A stretch of 39,440 bases of DNA from an uncultured Clostridia bacterium (GTDB lineage Bacteria > Bacillota > Clostridia > TANB77 > CAG-508). The notes under the pieces are model-generated. The model was not told where the DNA came from. It saw only the letters and a list, made by a program, of their open reading frames with translations, and made no database searches. Where the stretch lies: contig CAQUUC010000007.1 in assembly GCA_948896235.1 (NCBI GenBank), forward strand, positions 1 through 39,440, in the 5' to 3' direction. The first letter of the stretch is position 1. Every line of letters starts with the position of its first letter. The position numbers were made by a program, and so were the translations under genes. Shown piece by piece: positions 16,708 to 24,705 of the stretch.

Positions 16708-19700
16708 TTATTTCTTTACTTCTTCCATAATGTAAACTTCTAATGTATCTCCTTCAGTAATATCGTTATAATTTTCAATTTGAAGACCACATTCAAAACC
16801 TTTTGTAACCTCTTTTGCATCATCTTTAAATCTCTTAAGTGAAATTAATTTTCCATCATATATAACCACATTATCCCTAATTACTCTTATTCCTGCATTT
16901 CTTGCCACTTTTCCATCTAATACATAGCATCCAGCAATTGTTCCAACACTGCTTACTTTAAATGTTTGTCTAATCTCTGCAGTTCCTATTACTTTTTCTT
17001 CGTATACTGGATCTAACATTCCCTTCATTGCAGCTTCAACATCTTCAATTGCTTGGTAAATAACTGAATATTGTTTAATTTCAACTTCTTCTTTTTTAGC
17101 AACATCTTTAGCTATTGGATCTGGTCTTACATTAAATGCTATTATAATTGCATTAGATACTTTTGCAAGTGTAACATCTGATTCTGTAACCCCACCAACA
17201 TTTGAATGTATAACTTTTACTTGTACTTCTTCATTTGATATTTTTTCTAAGCTTTGTGTTACAGCCTCTACTGAACCTTGAACATCTGCTTTTACTATTA
17301 AGTTTAATTGTTTTAAATGTCCTTTTTCTATTTGGTCAAATAAATCATTTAATGTTACTCTTGATGTAGCATTTATTGATTTTTCTCTTTGAGTACGTTT
17401 TCTTCTTTCTATTAAGTGTTTTGCAGTTTTTTCATCTTTTACTTCATAGAAAGTATCTCCTGCTTCTGGAACTTCTGTTAAACCAGTTATTTCAACTGGA
17501 GTTGAAGGTCCTGCTTTTTTAACTTTTCTTCCTTTATCATCTGTCATTGCTCTAATTCTACCTATTGTAGAACCAACCACAATTGTATCTCCAACATCTA
17601 AAGTACCACGTTGTACAAGCATTGAAACAACAGGTCCTCTTGCTTTATCTAATCTTGCTTCTATAACTGTACCTTTTGATTGTTTATTTGGATTTGCTTT
17701 TAGTTCTTTCATATCTGCAACTAATAATACCATCTCAAGTAGAGTATCAATATTTATCTTCTTCTTAGCAGAAATCTCAACAAATATTGTATCTCCTCCC
17801 CATTCTTCTGGTACTAATTCATATTTCATAAGCTCTTGTTTTACTTTTTCTGGATTTGCTCCTTCAACATCAATTTTATTTAATGCCACAATAATAGGAA
17901 TTCCAGCAGCTTTTGCATGATTTATTGCTTCTACTGTTTGAGGCATAACTCCATCATTTGCTGCAACAACAAGTATTGCAATATCAGTAACTTGCGCACC
18001 TCTTGCTCTCATACTTGTAAATGCTTCGTGCCCTGGAGTATCTAAGAATGTTATTTCTCTATCATTTATTTTTACTTTATATGCACCAATGTGTTGCGTA
18101 ATTCCTCCAGCTTCTCCTTCTATTACATTTGTTTGTCTAACTGCATCAAGAAGTGAAGTTTTACCATGGTCAACGTGTCCCATAACAACTACAACTGGTG
18201 GTCTTGGTTGTAATTCATTTTCAGTATCTTCTGTATCATCAAATAGAATATCTTCTTCTGTTACAGTTTCTTTCTTTTTGGCAGTTATTCCAAATTCTCC
18301 TGCAATTAAGAAAGCTGTATCAAAATCTATTTCATTGTTTATTGTAGCAAGAACACCATATCCTAATAGTTTTTTAATAACATCAGCTGTTGTTTTTTTC
18401 ATTTCAGCAGCTAAATCTTTAACTGTTATTGGATCTTCTATTGTAATTTCTGTAAGTTCAAATATTTTTTGTTTTACTCTTTGTTCATCAGATTTATTTA
18501 TTCTCTTTTTGTTTTTCTTGCCTCTTTGTGTTGTTAAATCATAATAATCTAACATTCCACCTTCTGTATCATCAAACATATTAGATAAATTATCTCTTTG
18601 TTTTAAACTTTTTAATTTATCTTCATCAAATCCATTATCTTGTCTTCTTTGTCTTTTTTTAGTTTTATTTTCTTCTAATCTATTTTGTTTTTGTTTATCA
18701 ATATTTTTGTTGTATTCTCTTACTGTCTCTTTTTCTACAACTTCTGTCATAATATTCTTTATATTCTTTTCTATACCTTTTTCATCAAGAGGACGTTTTG
18801 AATATCCATCATTATTTCTAAATCCATTTCTATTTTGGTTATTATATCCGTTTTTGTTAAATCCACCTTGGTTATTTTGGTTTCTATCTCCATTTCTGTT
18901 AAAGCCATTTCTTCCTTGATTATTTCCAAAGTTTCTACCTTGGTTATTATAACCACCATTTTGATTATTATTATAACCACTATTTTGGTTATTATTTCTA
19001 AAACCATTATTGTTTCTATTTTGATTATATCCGTTGTTTCCAAAATTTCTTCCTTGATTATTATAACCGTTTTGGTTTCTATTATCATTATTTGGACGAT
19101 TATTTTGTCTTGCCCCATATTGATTTTTTACATCTTTTGTTACAGTTTCTTCATTTTTCGTAGTAGCTTGAATTTTTGGTTCGTTAACAGCAGCCTCTTT
19201 AGGTTCTTCTTTTATTACCTGTTTTGGTTCTTCTTTAACATTTTCTACCTTAGACTCTGCATCAACTTTGATTGTTTCATTATTATTAATTTCTACATTT
19301 TTTTCTTCTTTAGGTTCTTCTTTTGTTTCCTTTTTTAACCCAAATAATTCACTTACTGTTAATGGTTTTGTTGGTTTATTTCTATAAACTATATTATAGT
19401 CTTTGTTTGTGTTTCTTTCTACGAAACCAACTTGTTTTTTATGTTCTTCTCTTCTTTTTTTCTCTTCTTCTTCTTTTATTCTTGCTGCTTCTTCTTCAGA
19501 TATTATAACTTCTCTTCTTATAATAACTGGTGAACTAGGTTTCTCATTTTTCTTTTTTATGTCTGTATTATCGCTTTTTTTAGTTTCCTCTTTTACACTT
19601 TTAGTGCTAGCTTTACTATCGACTTCTTTTTTAGATACCTCTTTAAAGCTGTCTTCAATTTTTGACACGCTATCCTCTTCAATCGAACTCATATGATTTT

Positions 19701-19785
19701 TAACATCAATTCCTAGTTTTATTGCTTTCTCTATAATTTCCTTACTGGTTAAGCCTAATTTTTTTGCTAATTCATGTATTTTCAT
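16708..19785 (-). CDS. infB: Translation initiation factor IF-2
   Basis: About 1025 residues, long for the family. The N-terminal IF2N domain is MKIHELAKKLGLTSKEIIEK. A Lys/Glu-rich linker follows, then a low-complexity stretch (about residues 215-335) made of Asn, Gly, Arg, Gln, Tyr and Phe. A second IF2N domain precedes the G domain, with G1 GHVDHGKTSLLD, G3 DTPGHEAF and G4 NKID. Domains II-IV end in the C1/C2 tRNA-binding part. I chose ATG at 19785 because it begins the conserved IF2N domain; an upstream ATG at 19809 would overlap the ylxQ-like gene. No in-frame CGG in more than 1000 codons. Confidence 0.95.
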   Translation of the reverse strand: MKIHELAKKLGLTSKEIIEKAIKLGIDVKNHMSSIEEDSVSKIEDSFKEVSKKEVDSKASTKSVKEETKKSDNTDIKKKNEKPSSPVIIRREVIISEEEAARIKEEEEKKRREEHKKQVGFVERNTNKDYNIVYRNKPTKPLTVSELFGLKKETKEEPKEEKNVEINNNETIKVDAESKVENVKEEPKQVIKEEPKEAAVNEPKIQATTKNEETVTKDVKNQYGARQNNRPNNDNRNQNGYNNQGRNFGNNGYNQNRNNNGFRNNNQNSGYNNNQNGGYNNQGRNFGNNQGRNGFNRNGDRNQNNQGGFNKNGYNNQNRNGFRNNDGYSKRPLDEKGIEKNIKNIMTEVVEKETVREYNKNIDKQKQNRLEENKTKKRQRRQDNGFDEDKLKSLKQRDNLSNMFDDTEGGMLDYYDLTTQRGKKNKKRINKSDEQRVKQKIFELTEITIEDPITVKDLAAEMKKTTADVIKKLLGYGVLATINNEIDFDTAFLIAGEFGITAKKKETVTEEDILFDDTEDTENELQPRPPVVVVMGHVDHGKTSLLDAVRQTNVIEGEAGGITQHIGAYKVKINDREITFLDTPGHEAFTSMRARGAQVTDIAILVVAANDGVMPQTVEAINHAKAAGIPIIVALNKIDVEGANPEKVKQELMKYELVPEEWGGDTIFVEISAKKKINIDTLLEMVLLVADMKELKANPNKQSKGTVIEARLDKARGPVVSMLVQRGTLDVGDTIVVGSTIGRIRAMTDDKGRKVKKAGPSTPVEITGLTEVPEAGDTFYEVKDEKTAKHLIERRKRTQREKSINATSRVTLNDLFDQIEKGHLKQLNLIVKADVQGSVEAVTQSLEKISNEEVQVKVIHSNVGGVTESDVTLAKVSNAIIIAFNVRPDPIAKDVAKKEEVEIKQYSVIYQAIEDVEAAMKGMLDPVYEEKVIGTAEIRQTFKVSSVGTIAGCYVLDGKVARNAGIRVIRDNVVIYDGKLISLKRFKDDAKEVTKGFECGLQIENYNDITEGDTLEVYIMEEVKK

Positions 19786-19786
19786 C

Positions 19787-20107
19787 TTACCCAATAATTT
19801 CACCCCCATTAATTATTTTTTCTATTTGTTTTGCAAAATTTTCATCTTTAATACCAATTATTGCTTTATTATTTTTACCAATTGCTTTACTTAAAGCTTC
19901 AATTGTTCCATAAAAACAAATTTTAGTATTGTTCTTATCGCAAATAAATTTTATATCTTTTTTTGTTCTATCTGATGCATCAACAGCTACAATTACAAGT
20001 TTGATTTTTCTTTTTTCTATTAAATCAATACATGCATCTCTTCCAAAGCATACCTTTCCTGCTTTAGTAGATAGTCCAAGTAACCCTAAAACTTTACTTT
20101 CCGTCAA
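19787..20107 (-). CDS. L7Ae-family RNA-binding protein (YlxQ-like)
   Basis: 106 residues of the ribosomal L7Ae/L30e/S12e/Gadd45 fold: KVLGLLGLSTKAGKVCFGRDACIDLI, a central LVIVAVDASDRTKKDI, and KAIIGIKDENFAKQI. Family members bind kink-turn RNA. It sits between ylxR and infB, the standard Firmicutes position. The start is TTG at 20107, with GAGGTG six bases upstream; it overlaps the end of ylxR by 14 bases, suggesting coupling. Confidence 0.9.
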   Translation of the reverse strand: MTESKVLGLLGLSTKAGKVCFGRDACIDLIEKRKIKLVIVAVDASDRTKKDIKFICDKNNTKICFYGTIEALSKAIGKNNKAIIGIKDENFAKQIEKIINGGEIIG

Positions 20108-20357
20108 TCATTACACCTCTTAATTTTTCATAAATATCATTATCTACTTTGGTCTCGAATACCTTTTCAATTCTTTTAGTTTTTATAGCAGTTTCAAGGC
20201 ATCTAATATCATCACACAAATAAGCTCCCCTGCCTTCCATTTTTCCAGTTCTATCAATACTTATTTCACCATTTTTATTTTTTACAATTCTTATAAAATC
20301 TTTTTTGTCTTTTTTTAGATTACATCCCATACATGTTCTTTGTGGCATTTTCTTCAT
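20094..20357 (-). CDS. YlxR/RnpM-family RNA-binding protein
   Basis: 87 residues with the YlxR (DUF448) signature PQRTCMGCNLKKDKKDFIRIV and DRTGKMEGRGAYLC. In Bacillus the homologue modulates RNase P. ATG at 20357 follows GGAGGT; a GTG at 20375 lies inside that ribosome binding site. It lies between nusA and the ylxQ-like gene, as in other Firmicutes. Confidence 0.92.
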   Translation of the reverse strand: MKKMPQRTCMGCNLKKDKKDFIRIVKNKNGEISIDRTGKMEGRGAYLCDDIRCLETAIKTKRIEKVFETKVDNDIYEKLRGVMIDGK

Positions 20358-20400
20358 GATTTCCTTTACCTCCACTATAATATTAATTATAGTCTATAAT

Positions 20401-21480
20401 TTATTCCTCTTCACTCATATTTGCTATCATTTCTCTAAATTGAGATTCACTCTTTATATCAATTTTCCAGTTTGTAAGTCTTGCTGCAAGTCTTGCATTT
20501 TGACCTGATTTTCCAATTGCAAGTGATAATTGATCATCTGGAACGATAACTTGTGCAAATTTTTCTTCTTCTTTTATATCTACTGCCATAACTTGTGCTG
20601 GAAGAAGTGCTGATGCAATATATATTGATGGATCTTTGTTCCATTCAATTACATCTATTTTTTCTCCATTTAATTCATTTATTATGTTTTGAATTCTAAC
20701 ACCTTTTTGTCCTACGCAAGAACCAACTGGATCTATGTTCTCATTGTTTGAATATACTGCAACTTTACTTCTATATCCTGGATCACGTGATACACTCTTT
20801 ATTTCAATAAGTCCTTCATATATTTCTGGTATTTCAAATTCGAATAATTTTCTAACAAAGTCTGGGCATGCTCTTGATACAATTACTTGTGGTGTTCCTT
20901 TTAATCCCTTTACAACATCTAAAACATATCCTCTAACTTTATCATTTACCTTGTATTTTTCTGTAGGTATTTGTTCTTTTGTTGGCATTATTCCTTCTAG
21001 CTTTCCTAAATCCATTACTATAATGTTTTGATCTGCTTTTTGAACAAGCCCTGAAACTATTTCACCTTTTCTTTCATTAAATTCTGTAAATACTATTTCT
21101 CTTTCTGCTTCTCTTAATTTTTGAATAATAACTTGTTTAGCTGTTTGAGCAGCAATTCTACCAAAATCTTTTGGTACCATTTCAATATCTACAGTATCTC
21201 CTATTTCTAGTTTTTTGCTAATTGTTTTTGCTTCTTCTAAACTTATTTGTAATTTAAAATCTTCTACTGCTTCTACTACTTCTTTTACAGCATAAAGGTG
21301 AGCCGCTCCAGTTTCCCTATCCATAACTACTTTTACATTTTCTGCTGAATCAAAATTTCTTTTGTAAGCTGTTACTAATGCTTGCTCTATTGCTTCAATT
21401 AAATATGCTTTTTCTATCCCTTTCTCATTTTCTAATTCTTCTAATGCTAATACTAATTCTTTATTGTCTATTGCTTTCAT
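20401..21480 (-). CDS. nusA: Transcription termination/antitermination factor NusA
   Basis: 359 residues, the short Firmicutes form without acidic repeats. The N-terminal RNA-polymerase-binding domain (KELVLALEELENEKGIEKAYLIEAIEQAL) is followed by an S1 domain (RKGEIVSGLVQ to RGYVLDVVKG) and two KH domains, ending with VPDDQLSLAIGKSGQNARLAARLT. ATG at 21480, with GGAGG ten bases upstream. Second gene of the operon. Confidence 0.96.
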   Translation of the reverse strand: MKAIDNKELVLALEELENEKGIEKAYLIEAIEQALVTAYKRNFDSAENVKVVMDRETGAAHLYAVKEVVEAVEDFKLQISLEEAKTISKKLEIGDTVDIEMVPKDFGRIAAQTAKQVIIQKLREAEREIVFTEFNERKGEIVSGLVQKADQNIIVMDLGKLEGIMPTKEQIPTEKYKVNDKVRGYVLDVVKGLKGTPQVIVSRACPDFVRKLFEFEIPEIYEGLIEIKSVSRDPGYRSKVAVYSNNENIDPVGSCVGQKGVRIQNIINELNGEKIDVIEWNKDPSIYIASALLPAQVMAVDIKEEEKFAQVIVPDDQLSLAIGKSGQNARLAARLTNWKIDIKSESQFREMIANMSEEE

Positions 21481-21509
21481 TTTCCTTTTTCCTCCCTTTA
21501 TATTATTTA

Positions 21510-21968
21510 CTAATTCCAATCATATTTTGTTTTTATTAATGAAATATTTTTTCTTGGAATAGATATTTCATCATTTTCATACATCATTATAATAGATATT
21601 TCATCATATCCTGTTAAGATACCTTCTAAGCATTTTTTACTTTCTTGTGGTTTAAATAGATTTACTTCTATTTTTTCTCCCATTGCATAATCAAAATGTT
21701 TATCTTTCCTAATTACTCTTTCAATTCCAGGTGAAGATACTTCTAAAAAATACTGTTCTTTAATATAATCTGCTTCATCTAATAAATCCATAATCCCATC
21801 ATTTACTTTTTCACAATCATTTAAGTCAATTCCTTTTTCATTATCAATGAAAATTCTTAAAAAATAATTTTTGCCTTCTTTTGCATACTCTACATCATAA
21901 AGTTCATATCCCAGTTCTGTAATTTTATCTTGTAAAAGACTTTCTACTCTTTCTTCAATACTAGCCAA
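21510..21968 (-). CDS. rimP: Ribosome maturation factor RimP
   Basis: 152 residues. RimP assists early 30S assembly. Family features: LGYELYDVEYAKEGKNYFLRIFIDNEKGIDLNDCEKV and YFLEVSSPGIERVIRKDKHF, then a C-terminal Sm-like domain. The start is TTG at 21968 behind AGGAGG. First gene of the rimP-nusA-rnpM-ylxQ-infB-rbfA-nrnA-truB operon. Confidence 0.95.
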   Translation of the reverse strand: MASIEERVESLLQDKITELGYELYDVEYAKEGKNYFLRIFIDNEKGIDLNDCEKVNDGIMDLLDEADYIKEQYFLEVSSPGIERVIRKDKHFDYAMGEKIEVNLFKPQESKKCLEGILTGYDEISIIMMYENDEISIPRKNISLIKTKYDWN

Positions 21969-21993
21969 AAGAAACCTCCTATCTATACAATCG

Positions 21994-22018
21994 AAGAGTG
22001 GGATTTGTTCCCACTCTT
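21994..22018 (-). promoter_or_regulatory. Leader hairpin of the rimP-nusA operon
   Basis: A perfect 10-bp inverted repeat (21994-22003 and 22009-22018) lies between the promoter and the rimP start, beginning about 20 bases after the expected transcription start. No T-run follows it in the minus direction, so it is a leader structure rather than a terminator. Confidence 0.55.
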
Positions 22019-22041
22019 CTAGTTTTCATATTTGCATATTT

Positions 22042-22070
22042 ATTATATCCCTTTTATTTAGAAAAATCAA
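22042..22070 (-). promoter_or_regulatory. Promoter of the rimP-nusA-infB operon
   Basis: The minus strand shows TTGATT (22065-22070), a 17-base spacer and a perfect TATAAT (22042-22047), about 75 bases upstream of rimP. Confidence 0.75.
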
Positions 22071-22124
22071 TACTTTTTAGAATTTTTTACTTTATTTATT
22101 TAGTTATAACAAAAATAAGAACAA

Positions 22125-22141
22125 GAGAGAAGATTTCTCTC
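22125..22141 (-). terminator. Terminator after the DUF3006 gene
   Basis: The GAGAGAA / TTCTCTC stem with a 3-base loop is followed in the minus direction by T-rich sequence, about 40 bases past the DUF3006 stop. Confidence 0.6.
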
Positions 22142-22179
22142 CTCCCTTGCCCCTATTATCAAACCTTTTTACCCAAAAA

Positions 22180-22461
22180 TCAAATCTTCAACTGCCTCGC
22201 GAGCTCTACTCTTCTGCTCTTTTCTATATCATTTTTACAAATGACACTGGATACCGTCCCGTTTCCAACATGTTCAACTTCAAGAATGTCTCCTTCGTAA
22301 ATCTCAGCAATATTGGCTGCTGCAATTTCCACTGGTATATATACCATATCAGTGGGTTTTGTAGCAAAGTCTCCCACATTACTTTCTTCCACTGGGATAA
22401 GCTCTAGTTCACATTTTATGAACTCTTGCCCTATTTCTTCCACAGAAGCATAACTTTTCAT
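22180..22461 (-). CDS. Small DUF3006-like protein
   Basis: 93 residues, a small beta-rich domain: CELELIPVEE near the start, then VYIPVEIAAANIAEIYEGDILEV. This resembles DUF3006, often found next to ComEC-type metallo-beta-lactamase-fold genes. The ATG overlaps the stop of that gene (ATGA), so the two are coupled. Composition is richer in G+C than the surrounding operons. No enzyme motif is seen. Family assignment is from memory of the sequence pattern. Confidence 0.7.
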   Translation of the reverse strand: MKSYASVEEIGQEFIKCELELIPVEESNVGDFATKPTDMVYIPVEIAAANIAEIYEGDILEVEHVGNGTVSSVICKNDIEKSRRVELARQLKI

Positions 22462-23462
22462 TCTTCTTCCCTCTCTTTCAGTTGTGTCCCACTTAAATAA
22501 TCACCTGGAGTACAGCTGAAACTTATATTATCAGCTGTAATGGTCACAATAACAGTTCCGCTTTCATCTGTCCGGTAAACTAAAATGTCTCGTTCTTTAA
22601 GTTCTTCCATAACAGAAATAATTGGATGTTTATATTTGTTCCCAACCTCAGCTGATATAAGTGCATAATCAGGGTTTATTGCCTCTAAAAATTCCTCGCT
22701 TGTTGATGTATCGCTGCCATGATGTCCTACTTTTAGTATTTCTGCCTCAAGATCTTCTCCAGCCTCCAAAATATCTTTTTCTACTGTTTTTTCTGCATCC
22801 CCTGTCATAATCATATCCATTTCTCCAAAAGATACTTTCAAAACAATAGAATAGTCATTTTTGTTGCTGGTAGGCTCTTGTATTGGACCAATTACCTTTA
22901 TTAAAGCTTCTCCAAGGTCGTATACTGATCCCAATTTCGGATGTTCTACTTGATACCCCCCATCTTTTAATTCTTTCATGAGTTTAAGGTACCAGTTGGA
23001 AGTAACTTCAACATTATTGATTTCTGGTATAATAACTTTACCAATATCAAAGTTGGTAATTACTTCATACATCCCTCCCATATGGTCATCATGTGGGTGT
23101 GTTCCGAATACATAATCGATACTACTTATTCCAAGGTCTTGAAGATATTTCACAATATCTTCACCAGCTGATGCTGTTCCGCAATCAACTAAGGCTGTTC
23201 TACCGTCTTGTACAAGTAAAAAGCCATCCCCCTGTCCAACATCGATCATGTGAACAATAAGAGCTCCATCCACCGACTCTTGACTACCTGTTTTTGTGTC
23301 CTCAGTTAGCCATTCAAGAATGCTAGTAGATGTTTGACCTTGCTCACTATCACTTGGAAAAAAATCTTTTACATTAATCCCAAGTATAGAAGCAATGATA
23401 AAGCTGATAATGATTGCTAGTCTTTTTACTAGCTTTTTCCGATCGCTATTGTCATTTGTCAT
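22458..23462 (-). CDS. ComEC/Rec2-type metallo-beta-lactamase-fold protein, probably transferred
   Basis: 334 residues. A single N-terminal membrane helix (about residues 11-31) is followed by an extracytoplasmic metallo-beta-lactamase domain: MIDVGQGDGFLLV, the metal site GTHPHDDHMGG, MTGDAEKT, and KVGHHGSDTSTS. This is the pattern of the ComEC/Rec2 C-terminal domain, found also in stand-alone secreted hydrolases; the substrate is unknown. G+C is about 40 %, above the neighbours. Two in-frame CGG codons (23439-23441 at residue 8, and 22572-22574 in VYRTDESG) must be plain Arg. Under +1 recoding at CGG, translation would stop three codons after residue 8. ATG at 23462 follows AAGGAGG. Confidence 0.88.
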   Translation of the reverse strand: MTNDNSDRKKLVKRLAIIISFIIASILGINVKDFFPSDSEQGQTSTSILEWLTEDTKTGSQESVDGALIVHMIDVGQGDGFLLVQDGRTALVDCGTASAGEDIVKYLQDLGISSIDYVFGTHPHDDHMGGMYEVITNFDIGKVIIPEINNVEVTSNWYLKLMKELKDGGYQVEHPKLGSVYDLGEALIKVIGPIQEPTSNKNDYSIVLKVSFGEMDMIMTGDAEKTVEKDILEAGEDLEAEILKVGHHGSDTSTSEEFLEAINPDYALISAEVGNKYKHPIISVMEELKERDILVYRTDESGTVIVTITADNISFSCTPGDYLSGTQLKEREEE

Positions 23463-23494
23463 ATGCGATACCTCCTTTTCTTTTATAGTTTTAT

Positions 23495-23523
23495 ATTATA
23501 TCAAATTTTCGTCTTATAAACAA
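23495..23523 (-). promoter_or_regulatory. Promoter of the metallo-beta-lactamase-fold operon
   Basis: The minus strand shows TTGTTT (23518-23523), a 17-base spacer and a perfect TATAAT (23495-23500), about 35 bases upstream of the start codon. Confidence 0.65.
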
Positions 23524-23551
23524 TACCTATCTACATAAATATTTGTAATAT

Positions 23552-23584
23552 AAAAAAAGGATGTGCTTATACACATCCTTTTTT
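23552..23584 (-). terminator. Terminator after the DUF1292 gene
   Basis: A 13-bp inverted repeat ending in A-run and T-run (about 23552-23565 and 23572-23584) lies 9 bases past the stop; it looks bidirectional. Confidence 0.88.
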
Positions 23585-23592
23585 ATATTATC

Positions 23593-23910
23593 TTATTCAG
23601 CTGTTTCATCATCAACAAAATTAAATTCATCTTTGAATTTTTCTTTAAACATTTCAAATACTTTATTTAGTACTTCTTCGTCGTCGACACTTACGTAAGA
23701 TTCTTCTTCCTCTGATTCTGTATCTTCAACTTTAAGAATTACAACTTCTCCTTCTTCTTCTTCACTTTCTTCGGCTGGTAGTAATACTACGTATTCTTCT
23801 CCATCTAATTCAACTAAATCTAAGAATTCGAATTTAACTTCTTCTCCATTCTCATCATTTAATACTATGATGTTATCTAATTCTTCTTCTGGAATATTGT
23901 TTTCATCCAT
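23593..23910 (-). CDS. DUF1292 protein (YrzB-like)
   Basis: 105 residues, very acidic. The conserved part is NIIVLNDENGEEVKFEFLDLVELDGEEYVVLLPAEE, typical of DUF1292, followed by a Glu-rich tail. Function is unknown. It lies directly after ireB and ruvX, as in many Firmicutes. ATG at 23910 follows AAAGGAG. Confidence 0.88.
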   Translation of the reverse strand: MDENNIPEEELDNIIVLNDENGEEVKFEFLDLVELDGEEYVVLLPAEESEEEEGEVVILKVEDTESEEEESYVSVDDEEVLNKVFEMFKEKFKDEFNFVDDETAE

Positions 23911-24015
23911 AACTAAAAATCTCCTTTCAATTTTTCTATATAAATTTGTATTTCTACAACATTAATAACTTTTTCTATTATTTACTATTTTTATTATCAT
24001 ATACTATTTAAAAAC

Positions 24016-24430
24016 TTATTTCTTATTCATATACATTTCTAAAATATATATTGCCGAAATAGTATCTACTATTCCTCTTTTTTTAGTCTTATTTACATCT
24101 AAAAAATTCATAGTTTTATGTGCTGCAACTGTAGTTAGCCTTTCATCAATTTCGACAACTTCTATTTTAGGAAATTTACAGTTTAATTTATGAATAAAAT
24201 TTTTAGTAACTTCTACTCTAAAAGAACTTGTACCATTCATATTTAATGGCATTCCTATAGCAATTTTACCAACTTCATACTGATTAATTATTTCTTCTAG
24301 CCTTTTTAAAACAACCTTATCATTTCCTTTATGATGTATTGTTTCAAGTCCCTGAGCAGTTATTCCGAAGTGCATCAGAAATTGCAACTCCTACTCTTGC
24401 ATCACCATAATCTAATCCAAGTACTCGCAT
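24016..24430 (-). CDS. ruvX: Holliday junction resolvase-like RuvX/YqgF, recoded at CGG
   Basis: 137 residues after a +1 shift at codon 22. RuvX/YqgF has an RNase H-like fold and is linked to 16S rRNA 5'-end processing. The start MRVLGLDYGDARVGVAISDAL is intact up to CGG. Skipping the C gives GITAQGLETIHH, the conserved SDxLGxTAxxxxxI segment. Later motifs are IAIGMPLNMNGT and VVEIDERLTTVAAHK. The length then equals the family's. Without the shift the product ends at about residue 27. ATG at 24430 lies one base after the ireB stop, so the genes are coupled. Confidence 0.94.
24365..24367 (-). other. CGG +1 recoding site, ruvX
   Basis: The zero frame reads gat gca ctt CGG aat aac and stops soon. 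Skipping the C gives SDALGITAQGLETI, with the family's conserved glycine. Confidence 0.95.
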
Positions 24431-24431
24431 A

Positions 24432-24686
24432 TTATTCATCTAATCCTATATAATTTTTTACCATTTTTTCTAGTAATTCATCTCTTTCTATTAAACGAAT
24501 TAAATTTCTAGCATCTTTGTTACTTGTAATATATGTAGGATCACCTGATAATATATATCCAACAATTTGATTAATAGGATTATATCCTTTTTCTAATAAG
24601 GCTTGATAAACAGTTTTTAAAATTTCTCTTGCTCTTACATTTTTATCCTTTTCTACTGTAAAGTTCATAGTTTTATCCATATCCAT
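24432..24686 (-). CDS. ireB: IreB family regulatory phosphoprotein (UPF0297)
   Basis: 84 residues. Family pattern: MNFTVEKDKNVRAREILKTVYQALLEKGYNPINQIVGY, then SGDPTYITSNKDARNLI. In Enterococcus, IreB is a substrate of the Ser/Thr kinase IreK and affects cephalosporin resistance. ATG at 24686 follows AGGAGG. It sits upstream of ruvX and DUF1292, the conserved Firmicutes order. Confidence 0.95.
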   Translation of the reverse strand: MDMDKTMNFTVEKDKNVRAREILKTVYQALLEKGYNPINQIVGYILSGDPTYITSNKDARNLIRLIERDELLEKMVKNYIGLDE

Positions 24687-24705
24687 AATACATTCCTCCT
24701 ATAAA

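Noticed and set aside
18835..19338. Long plus-strand open frame rich in Ile/Val opposite infB
   Set aside because: It is the shadow of the Asn/Lys-rich linker on the minus strand; no ribosome binding site and no family resemblance.
22125..22200. A CRISPR or repeat array near the GC-richer island
   Set aside because: Only a single hairpin and no spaced direct repeats were found.
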